A stretch of DNA of 33,305 bases, from the NCBI GenBank assembly GCA_018645405.1, contig JABGOQ010000125.1, forward strand, positions 1 through 33,305, read 5' to 3'. The DNA comes from Anaerolineae bacterium (GTDB taxonomy: Bacteria > Chloroflexota > Anaerolineae > Anaerolineales > Villigracilaceae). A model generated the notes under the pieces. It did no database searches and was not told the origin of the DNA. It saw only the letters and a program-made list of their open reading frames with translations. Positions 1-8,074 of this stretch are shown here, piece by piece (the first letter of the stretch is position 1; the number at the start of each line of letters is the position of its first letter). A program made the translations under genes and the position numbers.

Positions 1-58
1 TTCCATTTTTCGCTTTGTAATTATCGATGAAATCAAACAGTCATGTCGCTAGATATTT

Positions 59-64
59 TATAAT
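59..64 (+). promoter_or_regulatory. Candidate -10 box upstream of lysS
   Basis: A perfect TATAAT lies 48 bases before the lysS start. No good -35 match is seen at the expected distance, so this is a tentative promoter. The leader between it and the start codon is AT-rich and holds only a weak AAAAAGG Shine-Dalgarno-like run. Confidence 0.35.
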
Positions 65-112
65 AGAAAGAACGACTATATTAAGAAATACATTTACAAA
101 AAGGCATTCAAA

Positions 113-1645
113 ATGACAGAATACTCATCCCTTGAACAGATTCGACTTGATAAGATCGAAACTTTGCGCGCGGAGGGAATAGAAACCTATCCAACCCGTG
201 CTAAGCGGACGCATACCAGCGCAGAAGCTATCGCAGCATTTGAGAAGGCAGAAGAAACTGAGAGCAGCTCTGAAGGGAGCGAGGAAGAAATTATCGCGAC
301 CCTGACAGGACGTTTGCGTTCTGCGCGTAATTTGGGGAAAATTTCCTTTGCTCATATTGAAGACGGTGCCGGGCGTATACAGCTCTTTTTTAGAATTAAT
401 GATATTGGCAAAGAAAAACTGGAATTCTTTGCAAAGATGTTTGATTTAGGTGATTTCATTCAAGCTGAAGGGAAAATCTTCCGCACCCGCCGTGGGGAAG
501 TTAGCCTGCATGTGAGTGATTTCAAAATGCTCTCTAAAGCCGTGACCCCGCTCCCCGCTGCAAAAGATGAGACTCTCGAAGACGGCACTGTTGTTCATCA
601 TGCTGCGCTTGAAGATTTTCAATTGCGTGCCAGGCAGCGATATGCTGATTTGGCGGTCAATCTTGAAACACGAGAAACCTTTCGAAAGCGCGCTGCGATT
701 ACACGATCTTTACGTGACTTTTTAGATAACCGAGACTTTCTTGAAGTTGAAACACCGATTTTACAACCGATTTATGGTGGTGCCGCGGCAGAACCTTTTA
801 CGACGCATCACAATCAGCTTAAACAAGAATTATATTTACGCATCTCTTTTGAGCTTTATCTGAAACGCCTCTTGGTCGGGAATTTGGAGCGTGTTTATGA
901 AATTGGACGCGACTTCCGTAACGAAGGCGTTTCGTATAAGCATAACCCTGAATTTACACAACTCGAATTCTATTGGGCCTATGCCGATTATTTACAAGTG
1001 ATGGAATTAACCGAGCAAATGGTCTCCTATGCCGCTGAAAAGGCGACAGGTTCAATGAAGGTCACTTATCAGGGCCAAGAAATTGACTTTACGCCTCCAT
1101 GGAATCGTTTAGAGATGCGACAAGGATTACTGGATGAATGTGGCGTTGATATTAATGAATATCGTGACGCAGATTCTTTGCACGCAGCATTAAATGAGAA
1201 AAATATCGAACATCCTGCTGATATACAACGTGGAAAATTGATTGATTGGATGGTAGATGAATTTCTTGAATCGAAAATGATTCAACCGACTTTCCTCTAT
1301 AATTATCCACGTGAGATTTCTCCCTTGGCGAAATCCATTCCCGGCGATGAACAAACGGTAGAGCGATTTGAAGGTTTTGTCGCTGGCATGGAATTATGCA
1401 ACGCCTTCACCGAGTTGAACGATCCTATTGACCAGGAGAAACGCTTCTTGGATATGGGACGCGACTATGCCGATGACGATGAAGAACGTCATCCGATGGA
1501 TGAAGATTACCTCCGTGCCATGCGCTACGGGATGCCTCCATGCGGTGGCTTTGGGATGGGGGTGGACCGTTTGGTTATGCTCCTAACGGATAAGCATAGC
1601 ATTCGCGAGGTTTTGCTCTTTCCCCATTTGCGGGCAGAAGAATAG
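113..1645 (+). CDS. lysS: Lysyl-tRNA synthetase, class II
   Basis: Charges tRNA-Lys with lysine in the cytoplasm using ATP. The 510 residue length is normal for bacterial class II LysRS. The N-terminal half is an OB-fold anticodon-binding domain (about residues 60-150, including [16 protein letters not shown]). The C-terminal half is the class II catalytic domain: motif 2 is visible as [20 protein letters not shown] and motif 3 as [14 protein letters not shown] near the C-terminus. A Glu/Ser-rich stretch at about residues 45-62 precedes the OB fold and looks like a lineage-specific linker. The ATG was chosen because the usual [16 protein letters not shown] opening follows at once. It is the first gene of the window and is followed by a hairpin element. 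Confidence 0.97.
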   Translation: MTEYSSLEQIRLDKIETLRAEGIETYPTRAKRTHTSAEAIAAFEKAEETESSSEGSEEEIIATLTGRLRSARNLGKISFAHIEDGAGRIQLFFRINDIGKEKLEFFAKMFDLGDFIQAEGKIFRTRRGEVSLHVSDFKMLSKAVTPLPAAKDETLEDGTVVHHAALEDFQLRARQRYADLAVNLETRETFRKRAAITRSLRDFLDNRDFLEVETPILQPIYGGAAAEPFTTHHNQLKQELYLRISFELYLKRLLVGNLERVYEIGRDFRNEGVSYKHNPEFTQLEFYWAYADYLQVMELTEQMVSYAAEKATGSMKVTYQGQEIDFTPPWNRLEMRQGLLDECGVDINEYRDADSLHAALNEKNIEHPADIQRGKLIDWMVDEFLESKMIQPTFLYNYPREISPLAKSIPGDEQTVERFEGFVAGMELCNAFTELNDPIDQEKRFLDMGRDYADDDEERHPMDEDYLRAMRYGMPPCGGFGMGVDRLVMLLTDKHSIREVLLFPHLRAEE

Positions 1646-1657
1646 AAAATCTTTGCA

Positions 1658-1686
1658 GTAGGGGCGGGTTCCAAGCCCGCCCCTAC
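1658..1686. repeat. Hairpin element, GTAGGGGCGGG arms
   Basis: Eleven-base perfect arms (GTAGGGGCGGG and its complement) enclose a seven-base loop just after lysS. No T-run follows, so it is not a classic terminator. Its ends (GTAGRGG and CCYYTAC) match the palindromes at 2090 and 27720, which suggests a family of dispersed palindromic elements. It could still slow or end lysS transcription. Confidence 0.75.
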
Positions 1687-1698
1687 TATATAAAACCT

Positions 1699-2085
1699 AT
1701 GAATAAAAAAACCAATGTATTATTGCTCGGCGATATTATTGCCGTTGCTGTCATCACAGCTTATGGCTTTCTTTTCCATGGTGAATTAACGACAGTTTCT
1801 CCTTATCGTATCTTGGCAACATTCATACCTGTGCTCATCTCTTGGGTGCTTATTGCTCCTTGGTTGGGCTTATATCGCCCCGAAATCTATACGGATTGGC
1901 GCCAATTATGGCGAACGGGCTGGGCAGTTACTCTTGCTGCACCTATAGCTACTTTTTTTCGTAGCCTTATGCTTGGGAACATTCCCATCCTTCCGATTTT
2001 TATTGCGGTGGTTGCAGCGACATCTGCTTTGGGGATGCTCATCTGGCGTGGTATCTGGTGGTTGATTGCTCGGCAGAAAAACTAA
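1699..2085 (+). CDS. DUF3054 family membrane protein
   Basis: A 128-residue integral membrane protein with four predicted hydrophobic segments (about residues 6-26, 38-58, 73-90 and 97-120). The pattern LLGDIIAV in the first helix and APWLGLYRPEI after the second resembles the DUF3054 family, whose function is unknown. The start ATG follows a TATATAAAA stretch and lacks a clear Shine-Dalgarno site. The gene stands alone between two palindromic hairpin elements (1658-1686 and 2090-2117), so it is probably not tightly coupled to either neighbour. No catalytic residues can be pointed to. Confidence 0.8.
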   Translation: MNKKTNVLLLGDIIAVAVITAYGFLFHGELTTVSPYRILATFIPVLISWVLIAPWLGLYRPEIYTDWRQLWRTGWAVTLAAPIATFFRSLMLGNIPILPIFIAVVAATSALGMLIWRGIWWLIARQKN

Positions 2086-2089
2086 TCCA

Positions 2090-2117
2090 GTAGAGGTACA
2101 GCATGCTGCGCCTTTAC
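2090..2117. repeat. Degenerate copy of the GTAGAGGCGCAGCA palindrome
   Basis: This 28-base sequence differs at three positions from the 28-base core of the perfect palindrome at 27720-27755. It keeps the central CAGCATGCTG. It sits just behind the DUF3054 stop. Two of the changes break pairing, so this looks like a decaying copy. Confidence 0.7.
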
Positions 2118-2168
2118 GCTGTTACATTCCTTTAAAAACTCCGTCTATTCCTGTTTATCTCTGGTAAA

Positions 2169-2177
2169 TGATAAAAT
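2169..2177 (+). promoter_or_regulatory. Extended -10 (TGATAAAAT) six bases before the sigma factor ATG
   Basis: TG-N-TAAAAT ends exactly six bases before the ATG at 2184, which would place the transcription start at or next to the start codon. No Shine-Dalgarno sequence is present. The same geometry occurs at 4139 and 20556, which supports a leaderless transcript. Confidence 0.5.
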
Positions 2178-2183
2178 AGCTCC

Positions 2184-2792
2184 ATGGACGAACCCGCCCT
2201 TATTAACGACGCAAAAAATGGCGACCTCGACGCCTTCAACAGACTTGTCCTGCAATATCAGGATATGCTCTATAACACTGCCTATCGCGTCATCGGCGAT
2301 CCCGTCTTGGCGGCTGATGCCACCCAGGACGCCTTTATTTCTGCTTTTCGAAAATTAAAATCTTATCGTGGCGGCTCCTTCAAGGCTTGGCTTTTACGGA
2401 TCGTCACCAACGCTTGCTACGATGAGCTACGCCGCCAAAAACGCCGTCCTACCACGCCCCTCGAACCCCTCACAGAAAACGGTGAAGAAATGGAATCTCC
2501 GCGTTGGCTGGCTGATTCTGCAGCTTCCCCTGAAAAGCAAATTGAAACCTTCGAATTGGAGCAAGCCATTCAACGCTGCATCGAAGCATTACCCCCCGAT
2601 TTTCGCGCCGTTGTTGTTCTAACCGATATTCAAGGCCTTAATTACAAAGAAGCTGCAAAAGCGATTAAAAAACCTCTCGGAACCATCAAGAGCCGCCTCG
2701 CTCGTGCCCGCCTCCGTTTGCGTGAATGTCTCCAAAAAGTGCGGGAACTTTTGCCTGCCGCCTTTCGTCTGGAAGAGGAGAACGCCTTATGA
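2184..2792 (+). CDS. ECF (extracytoplasmic function) RNA polymerase sigma factor
   Basis: A 202-residue sigma-70 family protein of the ECF type, which directs RNA polymerase to a stress or envelope regulon. Region 2 spans about residues 20-90 (DATQDAFISAFRKLKSYRGG, then AWLLRIVTNACYDELRR). Region 4 spans about 128-185 (LPPDFRAVVVLTDIQGLNYKEAA, then LGTIKSRLARARLRLRE, a helix-turn-helix). The domains are joined by a Pro/Glu-rich linker. The gene overlaps the next one by ATGA, the usual arrangement for an ECF sigma with its cognate anti-sigma factor. Its start lacks a Shine-Dalgarno site and is probably leaderless. The target promoters cannot be read from the window. Confidence 0.95.
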   Translation: MDEPALINDAKNGDLDAFNRLVLQYQDMLYNTAYRVIGDPVLAADATQDAFISAFRKLKSYRGGSFKAWLLRIVTNACYDELRRQKRRPTTPLEPLTENGEEMESPRWLADSAASPEKQIETFELEQAIQRCIEALPPDFRAVVVLTDIQGLNYKEAAKAIKKPLGTIKSRLARARLRLRECLQKVRELLPAAFRLEEENAL

Positions 2793-3613
2793 GCAAAACA
2801 CCCTCCTTCCGTGACATAAAACAACTCTCCGCCTATTTAGACGGAGAATTAAGTGCGTCTGCTTCCAGGAAGATGAAAAGCCGCCTCGCACGTGACCCTA
2901 ACTTGCTCGCCGCGCTGGATGATTTACGAGACACTCGAGCAATTCTTCGCCGTATCCCTTCCCGACGAGTACCGCGCAACTTCACCCTCTCCCCGCAGAT
3001 AGCCGCCAAACGCCCGCCCATACCGCGACTTGTCCCCGCGTTGACCTACGCAACAGCTCTTGCAATGCTTCTCTTCTTTATCAGTTTCCTTCCCCCAATC
3101 GGATTTGGGGCGGCTGGTGCTCCTGCCCCTGAAATGGCAATGGAATACGCCGCTGAAGAAGAATCTGCTGCTGAAGAAGCCCCCGCCGCGGAAGCGCCTC
3201 TTGCTGAAGAAGCACTTGTCGCCGAAGAGCCTGCCGAGGAGGTTCCCGCCGTAGAAGATGCTATCGAAGAAGCACCAGCTCTAACAGCAGTAGCAGATGG
3301 CGCAGCACCTGACGCAGAAGGAGAAATGCTAGATGCTACTCTCACCCCCACTGCTGAGTATTCATCTACACCTCGTATAGAATCTGAAACAGAAAAAGTA
3401 GCAGCAGATCAAGAAGCAGATAACCCTCTTGTTCCAACCTTACAATCAACCGAAACATTCACTCCTACTGTTGGTGAATCTCCAGATTTTCAACGAAAAC
3501 CCATATTTAGTCCTTGGCAGAAAATGCTCTTGGTTGCGATTATTTTCCTCCCTCTCATCGCGTTTATTCTTCGTCGTGTTATTATTGCAAAATGGCAAAA
3601 AGCGTCCAAGTAA
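2789..3613 (+). CDS. Predicted membrane anti-sigma factor, two TM segments
   Basis: A 274-residue protein whose ATG overlaps the sigma factor stop (ATGA) behind a GAGGAG site. The open frame extends 21 codons further upstream, but that part lies inside the sigma gene and is unlikely to be used. Residues 10-55 (LSAYLDGELSASASRKMKSRL, cut here to its key LDGEL core) resemble anti-sigma N-terminal domains, but the HxxxCxxC zinc-binding motif is absent. TM1 is at about 82-102. It is followed by a very Ala/Glu-rich stretch (117-165) and a Thr/Pro-containing stretch (183-240). A second TM at 244-262 returns the chain to a basic cytoplasmic tail. The acidic segment is therefore predicted to form an extracytoplasmic loop held at both ends. 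Role as anti-sigma is inferred from position and the N-terminal motif. Confidence 0.8.
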   Translation: MSKTPSFRDIKQLSAYLDGELSASASRKMKSRLARDPNLLAALDDLRDTRAILRRIPSRRVPRNFTLSPQIAAKRPPIPRLVPALTYATALAMLLFFISFLPPIGFGAAGAPAPEMAMEYAAEEESAAEEAPAAEAPLAEEALVAEEPAEEVPAVEDAIEEAPALTAVADGAAPDAEGEMLDATLTPTAEYSSTPRIESETEKVAADQEADNPLVPTLQSTETFTPTVGESPDFQRKPIFSPWQKMLLVAIIFLPLIAFILRRVIIAKWQKASK

Positions 3614-4083
3614 AACACTGCATCCGTTGTGGAGATGCTGTTGAGCAGCAACCCAGCTACGGTCAGGTGCGTCCTGTTTGTCCCTCGTGCGGATGGATTC
3701 ATTTCGCTGATCCCAAAGTTGCAGCGGCGGTATTGGTTGAAGATGAGGGCAAAATCCTACTGGTACAGCGTAGTTATAATCCCCATCTCGGTAAGTGGAC
3801 TTTGCCTGCGGGATTTGTAAATGCAGGCGAAGACCCTGTCGAAGCTGCGCGCCGTGAATGTTTAGAGGAAACAAGCCTAAATGTACGCGTGATTCGCATC
3901 CTCGATACTTATGCAGGTCGTGAACATTCAGGCGGGGCGGATTTCATCATCGTCTACCAAGCTGAAGTCATCAATGGGGAGCTCCTTGCCGCCGATGATG
4001 CTGCTGCCGCTGCGTGGTTTTCCCGCGATAATCTCCCTGAGCTTGCCTTTGAAGCCACGCATTATTTTTTAGAGAATTTCTAG
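3592..4083 (+). CDS. NUDIX hydrolase with N-terminal zinc ribbon
   Basis: A 163-residue NUDIX pyrophosphohydrolase. The first 40 residues hold two Cys pairs (CIRCG and CPSCG), as in the zinc ribbon of NudC-type and related ADP-ribose/NADH pyrophosphatases. The Nudix box follows as GFVNAGEDPVEAARRECLEE, with the REC-LEE metal-binding core intact. The Gly usually found two residues after the EE pair is Ser here (TSL). The frame is open to 3514, but the zinc-ribbon protein begins naturally at this ATG, which overlaps the end of the anti-sigma gene by 22 bases. Translation may be coupled to that gene, because no Shine-Dalgarno site is seen. The substrate cannot be assigned; ADP-ribose or a dinucleotide is likely. 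Confidence 0.9.
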   Translation: MAKSVQVKHCIRCGDAVEQQPSYGQVRPVCPSCGWIHFADPKVAAAVLVEDEGKILLVQRSYNPHLGKWTLPAGFVNAGEDPVEAARRECLEETSLNVRVIRILDTYAGREHSGGADFIIVYQAEVINGELLAADDAAAAAWFSRDNLPELAFEATHYFLENF

Positions 4084-4135
4084 CATTTTGTCCTCTTCAT
4101 TTTTGAGCTAAAAATATGGGGCAGGGGCGGGGATA

Positions 4136-4144
4136 TGCTACAAT
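4136..4144 (+). promoter_or_regulatory. Extended -10 (TGCTACAAT) six bases before the MEMO-family ATG
   Basis: TG-N-TACAAT ends exactly six bases before the ATG at 4151, with no Shine-Dalgarno sequence. Same geometry as at 2172 and 20556. It predicts a leaderless mRNA. Confidence 0.5.
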
Positions 4145-4150
4145 CAAATC

Positions 4151-4993
4151 ATGAGACCTATTGCTCCCCTTCGTCCCTCGCCCATCGCTGGGAGATGGTA
4201 CGAAAATGATCCAAAAAAACTGGCTGCTGAAGTAGATCGTTATCTCAACGACGCCAAGCTTCCAGATTTTGCTGGGGATGTGGTTGCCCTAATCGCCCCC
4301 CACGCAGGACACATCTATTCTGGCGCGGTTGCCGGGCACGCTTTTGTGGCAGTGCATGACAAAAATTATGACTTGGTTATCCTTCTTTCACCTCTGCACG
4401 CACCCCATCCTGATAGCTTTCTAACCTCTGCTCATCATGCCTATGCCACCCCGCTTGGGGAAATCATCATTGCGCGTGACCTTGTGAACGCGGTGAGCGC
4501 AGATTTAGAAGAAAACCTAGGCTTTGGGATTACACCCATCGCCAATGATGGTGAACATTCTTTAGAAATTGAACTCCCCTTTTTGCAACGTGTGCTACCA
4601 AATGATTTTGAACTACTCCCGATCATGATTCGCTCCACAAACGTACAAGAATTAGCAGTTTTGGGAAAAGCTCTTACAAAAATCTTGCGTGGACGAAACG
4701 CTCTCCTGGTTGCCAGCACAGACTTATCACATTTTTATAGACAAGATCAAGCCAAAACACTCGATAGCGAGATGCTTCATCAAATCGAAATACTATCTCC
4801 TGAAGGAGTGCTTGAAGCCGAAGAAATGGGCAAAGGCTTCGCTTGTGGACGCGGAGCAGTTGCCGCAACCCTCTATGCTGCAAAAGAACTAGGTGCAAAA
4901 GAAGTCAAAATCCTAAATTATGCTACATCTGGTGATATTTCAGGAGATTATTCTTCTGTGGTCGGCTATGGCGCGGCAGTAGTGCTGGGGTAG
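4151..4993 (+). CDS. amrB: MEMO family protein (AmmeMemoRadiSam system protein B)
   Basis: A 280-residue protein of the MEMO1/AmrB family, related in fold to class III extradiol dioxygenases. The putative metal-site residues of the family are present: His51 in APHAGH, His83 in SPLHAP, and Cys232 in ACGRGAV, which parallel His49, His81 and Cys244 of human MEMO1. Further conserved His residues lie in GEHSLEIELPF (136) and DLSHF (194). In many prokaryotes this protein is encoded with an AMMECR1 protein and a radical SAM enzyme. Neither is seen in this window, so the system is incomplete here or dispersed. The biochemical role is unsettled. The gene appears to be transcribed alone and leaderless. 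Confidence 0.92.
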   Translation: MRPIAPLRPSPIAGRWYENDPKKLAAEVDRYLNDAKLPDFAGDVVALIAPHAGHIYSGAVAGHAFVAVHDKNYDLVILLSPLHAPHPDSFLTSAHHAYATPLGEIIIARDLVNAVSADLEENLGFGITPIANDGEHSLEIELPFLQRVLPNDFELLPIMIRSTNVQELAVLGKALTKILRGRNALLVASTDLSHFYRQDQAKTLDSEMLHQIEILSPEGVLEAEEMGKGFACGRGAVAATLYAAKELGAKEVKILNYATSGDISGDYSSVVGYGAAVVLG

Positions 4994-5011
4994 TAAGGAT
5001 GACAAGGGTTT

Positions 5012-5119
5012 CAAGAGAGGCAAAGGAGCAAAAGCACAAATGGCAGAAATTTGTCTCTTGCGAACTTGCTCACTCTCTACCTTCCACTTTAAAACCTTCA
5101 ATCTTCAACATTAAACCTT
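5012..5119. repeat. Low-complexity intergenic repeats ahead of tilS
   Basis: The 201-base gap before tilS holds two word-like repeat tracts. One is a GAGAGGCAAAGGAGCAAA-type tract with a partial inverted copy up to about 5079. The other (5081-5119) is built from CTTCCACTTTAAAACC, TTCAATCTTCAAC and ATTAAACCTT units. The second tract resembles 13573-13604 in front of the first FemAB gene. An open frame runs through the gap but looks like a chance reading of repeats. Confidence 0.6.
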
Positions 5120-5194
5120 ATCGAATTGGCTTTGTTGAAAGAAGAGTAAAACCTAAGCTACGCTTTGAAAAATTATATTCTTTTTTGCCTCTAA

Positions 5195-6595
5195 ATGACT
5201 ACATACTCTCCCCTTCAAAAAAACATCCTTGCTTCTGACGTTCCCATCATCGTCGGCGTTTCTGGTGGTGCGGATAGCCTCTGTTTACTCGGATTCTTAT
5301 ACGAGAAAGGCTATTCACTTATCGTGGCGCATTTCGATCACCAGTTGCGGCCAGAGTCTGGAGAAGGCGTTAAATTTGTTGAGAGTATCGCCAAGATATT
5401 TAATCTCCCCTTTGTCAGTGAAAGCGATGACGTCGCCGCCTACGCAAAAAAACATAAACAAACAATTGAAGAAGCCGCTCGCAATTTGCGCTATCGTTTT
5501 CTCTTTTCCCAAGCCCGCAAGCACAAAGCCCAAGCTCTTGCTGTTGGGCATACCGCAGACGATCAGGTCGAAACCGTTCTGATGCACTTCCTGCGCGGCG
5601 CAGGGCTGTCCGGGCTAAAAGGCATGGACGCCCACGTTATTCTCCCCACTTTTGATGCCGAAATTCCGCTCATTCGACCCATTCTTAATCTTTGGCGTGC
5701 TGATACGGTCGCGTATTGCGCAGCGCATGATCTGCATCCCCACGAAGACCCCAGCAATGCCTCCGATGAGTTTTTCCGTAATCGATTGCGCCATAACCTA
5801 ATCCCGAAACTCGAGAAGTACAATCCTCGCTTTCGTGAAATCCTCCAGCGTACTAGCCACGCTCTCAGCGGCGATCACGCCCTCCTCGCTGAGCTAATTC
5901 ACTCAACCTGGCAGCAAATTACCCTCAAAGAAAACCCAAACTATATCTCTTTCGATTTGCTCGCTTTTGCCAAACTTTCTCCCGCCCTCATTCGAAATCT
6001 GATAAAAGAAGCAGTGGGAAGGCTGCGCCCGGGACAAATCGACATCTCTTTTTCTACACTCGATCGTGCGGCGAGATTCATCTCTTTGCCCGATTCAGCG
6101 CAGCGTATCGACCTTGCATCTGGCGTGCTTCTGTTTCGAGAAACCGACTATCTCTACTTCGTCGATGGGGAGGAGAATTTACCCCTCGATTCTTTTCCGC
6201 AGGTGGGTAAAGAGTCTCTATCTCTCAAATTGCCCTGTGAAATCAACCTCGGTGCGGGCTGGGTATTAAAGGGTAAAATAACCGAGACCGCTTCAATGCT
6301 AAAAAACGCCGACCCATTTCAGGTCACGTTCGATGCAGATCTTTTTGGCGAGAATCTAGTTCTCCGCCCGCGCCGCACAGGGGAGAAATTCCACCCGTTC
6401 GGCATGGACGGCAAGTCCATGAAGCTCTCCGATTTTTTAATCAATGCCAAATTGCCGCGCCGCGCCCGTGACGGATATCCGCTCTTATGTGCCGATGATG
6501 AAACTATCTGGGTCCCCGGCTTTAGACTTGCTCATTGCGTTCGCGTAACAGAATCTACGCGACGATTTGCTAGTTTTACGCTTAAGAAAATGTAG
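5195..6595 (+). CDS. tilS: tRNA(Ile)-lysidine synthetase
   Basis: Converts C34 of the CAU anticodon of a minor tRNA-Ile to lysidine with ATP and lysine, so that it reads AUA. The N-type ATP-pyrophosphatase loop SGGADS is at residues 23-28, and the HFDHQLRPES and VGHTADDQVETVLM motifs of the family follow. Residues from about 370 form the C-terminal TilS domain (LRPRRTGEKFHPFGMDGK, then KLSDFLINAKLPRRAR). The 466-residue length is normal for the long TilS class. No Shine-Dalgarno sequence precedes the ATG, and the upstream gap is filled with low-complexity repeats. Confidence 0.95.
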   Translation: MTTYSPLQKNILASDVPIIVGVSGGADSLCLLGFLYEKGYSLIVAHFDHQLRPESGEGVKFVESIAKIFNLPFVSESDDVAAYAKKHKQTIEEAARNLRYRFLFSQARKHKAQALAVGHTADDQVETVLMHFLRGAGLSGLKGMDAHVILPTFDAEIPLIRPILNLWRADTVAYCAAHDLHPHEDPSNASDEFFRNRLRHNLIPKLEKYNPRFREILQRTSHALSGDHALLAELIHSTWQQITLKENPNYISFDLLAFAKLSPALIRNLIKEAVGRLRPGQIDISFSTLDRAARFISLPDSAQRIDLASGVLLFRETDYLYFVDGEENLPLDSFPQVGKESLSLKLPCEINLGAGWVLKGKITETASMLKNADPFQVTFDADLFGENLVLRPRRTGEKFHPFGMDGKSMKLSDFLINAKLPRRARDGYPLLCADDETIWVPGFRLAHCVRVTESTRRFASFTLKKM

Positions 6596-6629
6596 ATATA
6601 CATTGCATCTGTACGATGCATTGTATATC
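6595..6629. repeat. Near-perfect palindrome after tilS
   Basis: Fifteen-base arms (GATATACATTGCATC and its complement, with one mismatch) surround a five-base loop. The first base is the last base of the tilS stop codon. There is no T-run after it. It resembles the dispersed palindromes at 1658, 2090 and 27720 in size and placement, though not in sequence. Confidence 0.7.
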
Positions 6630-6652
6630 GGACATAACTAAAAAAGGTAAAA

Positions 6653-8074
6653 ATGTTCTCATCTCTTCGTTCCAGACTTTGGCTAACTTACGCACTGCTC
6701 ATCCTCGCTGCGCTGGGATTTGTCTTGGTTGCTTTGACAATTTATCTTTTGCGTAATCCTCTTCTCTATCGACAAACGATAACAAAAATGAAAGCAGTTG
6801 AAACGGTGGTTTTGGCTCGCCAAAAAGAAGTTGCAGATTTACCTGAACGAGAATTGGCAGGTGTTTTGAATCGCGCCGATGCTAATTTTGATATGCGCCT
6901 AATAATTTTTGACAGAAAAGGTGAGGTGCAATATGATACGCGAGCAGACCAAAGCAAGATTGATATACCGCGTTTTAGCACACTACGCTCAAATATTACA
7001 TTGCGTGATGAAGATGGGAAAGCTTGGCTATATTCGGTTTCAAGGCTGGATACCGGATTGCGTTTGTTGATTGCAACGCCGCGCCCTGGGGTGCAAATAT
7101 TATCTGTTTTACGCGATGATCTATTACCACCCTTTTGGGGCGCAGGCGGGATTGCATTATTGCTTTCGCTCCTGTTGGCATTCCTCATGGCACGCTGGAT
7201 AGCCGACCCTTTGCAGAAAATTTTAGCGGCGACCAGAGACGTGCCTGCTCAAATTGTGGACGCGCAGGAAAAAGGCCCTGAAGAAGTGCGCGAGTTGACG
7301 CAAGCGTTTAATGAAATGGTGAAGCGTGTGCAAAGTACGCAGCAGTCGCAACGAGAGTTTGTGGCAAATGTTTCGCATGAGTTGAAAACACCGCTCACAT
7401 CCATTCAGGGATTCGCTCAAGCCTTGCTTGATGGCACGGCAGAGACGCCCGAATCTCGTCAGAAGGCGGCTCAGGTGATTTACGATGAATCTGGACGGAT
7501 GCACCGTTTGGCTCTCGATTTGCTTGATCTGGCGCGTTTTGATGCTGGGATTGCTGAAATCGAATTCTCGCCTATAGACTTAGCAGCATTATTACGAAAT
7601 TCGGGAGAGAAATTTGCCTTGCAAGCCAAAGAAAAAAATATCGAGTTGGAGATGAATATATCAAATCTTCCGATGATGGTGGGGGATGGCGATCGCCTCT
7701 CTCAAATCTTTACCAATCTGATTGATAACGGACTCAAGCATACGTCCACGAGCGGTGTGATACGCATTGACGCGGAGGATATTGGGGGCTGGATCAATAT
7801 TCGTGTAGCAGATTCGGGTATGGGCATCCATCCTGAAGCTCTACCACATATTTTTGAACGTTTTTATCAAGCCGATCCTTCTCGCCGAACAAAAGGGAAA
7901 CACAGTAGTGGCTTAGGTTTGGCAATTGTGAAGGAGATAGTTTTGGCGCATGGTGGTAAAATAGATGCCCAAAGTGAAGTGAGCAAAGGTACAGTTTTTC
8001 TGATTTCTTTGCCCCTTGCACAGGTTGATGCGACTACAATTATTTCTCGTCGTACTAAATCTCACCACAGATAA
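6653..8074 (+). CDS. Sensor histidine kinase
   Basis: A 473-residue two-component sensor kinase of the inner membrane. TM1 is at about residues 12-33, an extracytoplasmic sensor region at 34-158, TM2 at 160-182, and a HAMP linker at 183-230. The HisKA domain has the phosphoacceptor His242 in NVSHELKTPL. The HATPase domain shows the N box (NLIDNGLKHT), G1 (DSGMGI) and G2 (SSGLGLAIV). An AAAGGT site lies before the ATG. No response regulator is encoded next to it, so its partner is unknown. The last residues (SHHR and stop) are encoded by the start of an inverted repeat element that fills the following gap. Confidence 0.95.
   Translation: MFSSLRSRLWLTYALLILAALGFVLVALTIYLLRNPLLYRQTITKMKAVETVVLARQKEVADLPERELAGVLNRADANFDMRLIIFDRKGEVQYDTRADQSKIDIPRFSTLRSNITLRDEDGKAWLYSVSRLDTGLRLLIATPRPGVQILSVLRDDLLPPFWGAGGIALLLSLLLAFLMARWIADPLQKILAATRDVPAQIVDAQEKGPEEVRELTQAFNEMVKRVQSTQQSQREFVANVSHELKTPLTSIQGFAQALLDGTAETPESRQKAAQVIYDESGRMHRLALDLLDLARFDAGIAEIEFSPIDLAALLRNSGEKFALQAKEKNIELEMNISNLPMMVGDGDRLSQIFTNLIDNGLKHTSTSGVIRIDAEDIGGWINIRVADSGMGIHPEALPHIFERFYQADPSRRTKGKHSSGLGLAIVKEIVLAHGGKIDAQSEVSKGTVFLISLPLAQVDATTIISRRTKSHHR

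Noticed and set aside
2726-2788. Upstream extension of the anti-sigma frame
   Set aside because: These 21 codons lie inside the sigma factor gene. The ATGA overlap with a GAGGAG site at 2789 is the better start.
3046-3351. A 101-codon Ala/Ser-rich minus-strand frame
   Set aside because: It is the antisense reading of the Ala/Glu-rich anti-sigma loop (Glu codons read backwards give Ser/Phe-type codons) and has no supporting signals.
3514-3591. Upstream extension of the NUDIX frame
   Set aside because: It overlaps the anti-sigma second TM region in another frame, and the zinc-ribbon protein has a natural start at 3592.
4999-5238. A 79-codon plus-strand frame between the MEMO gene and tilS
   Set aside because: It runs through low-complexity repeat tracts, has no ribosome site, overlaps the tilS start in another frame, and resembles no protein I know.
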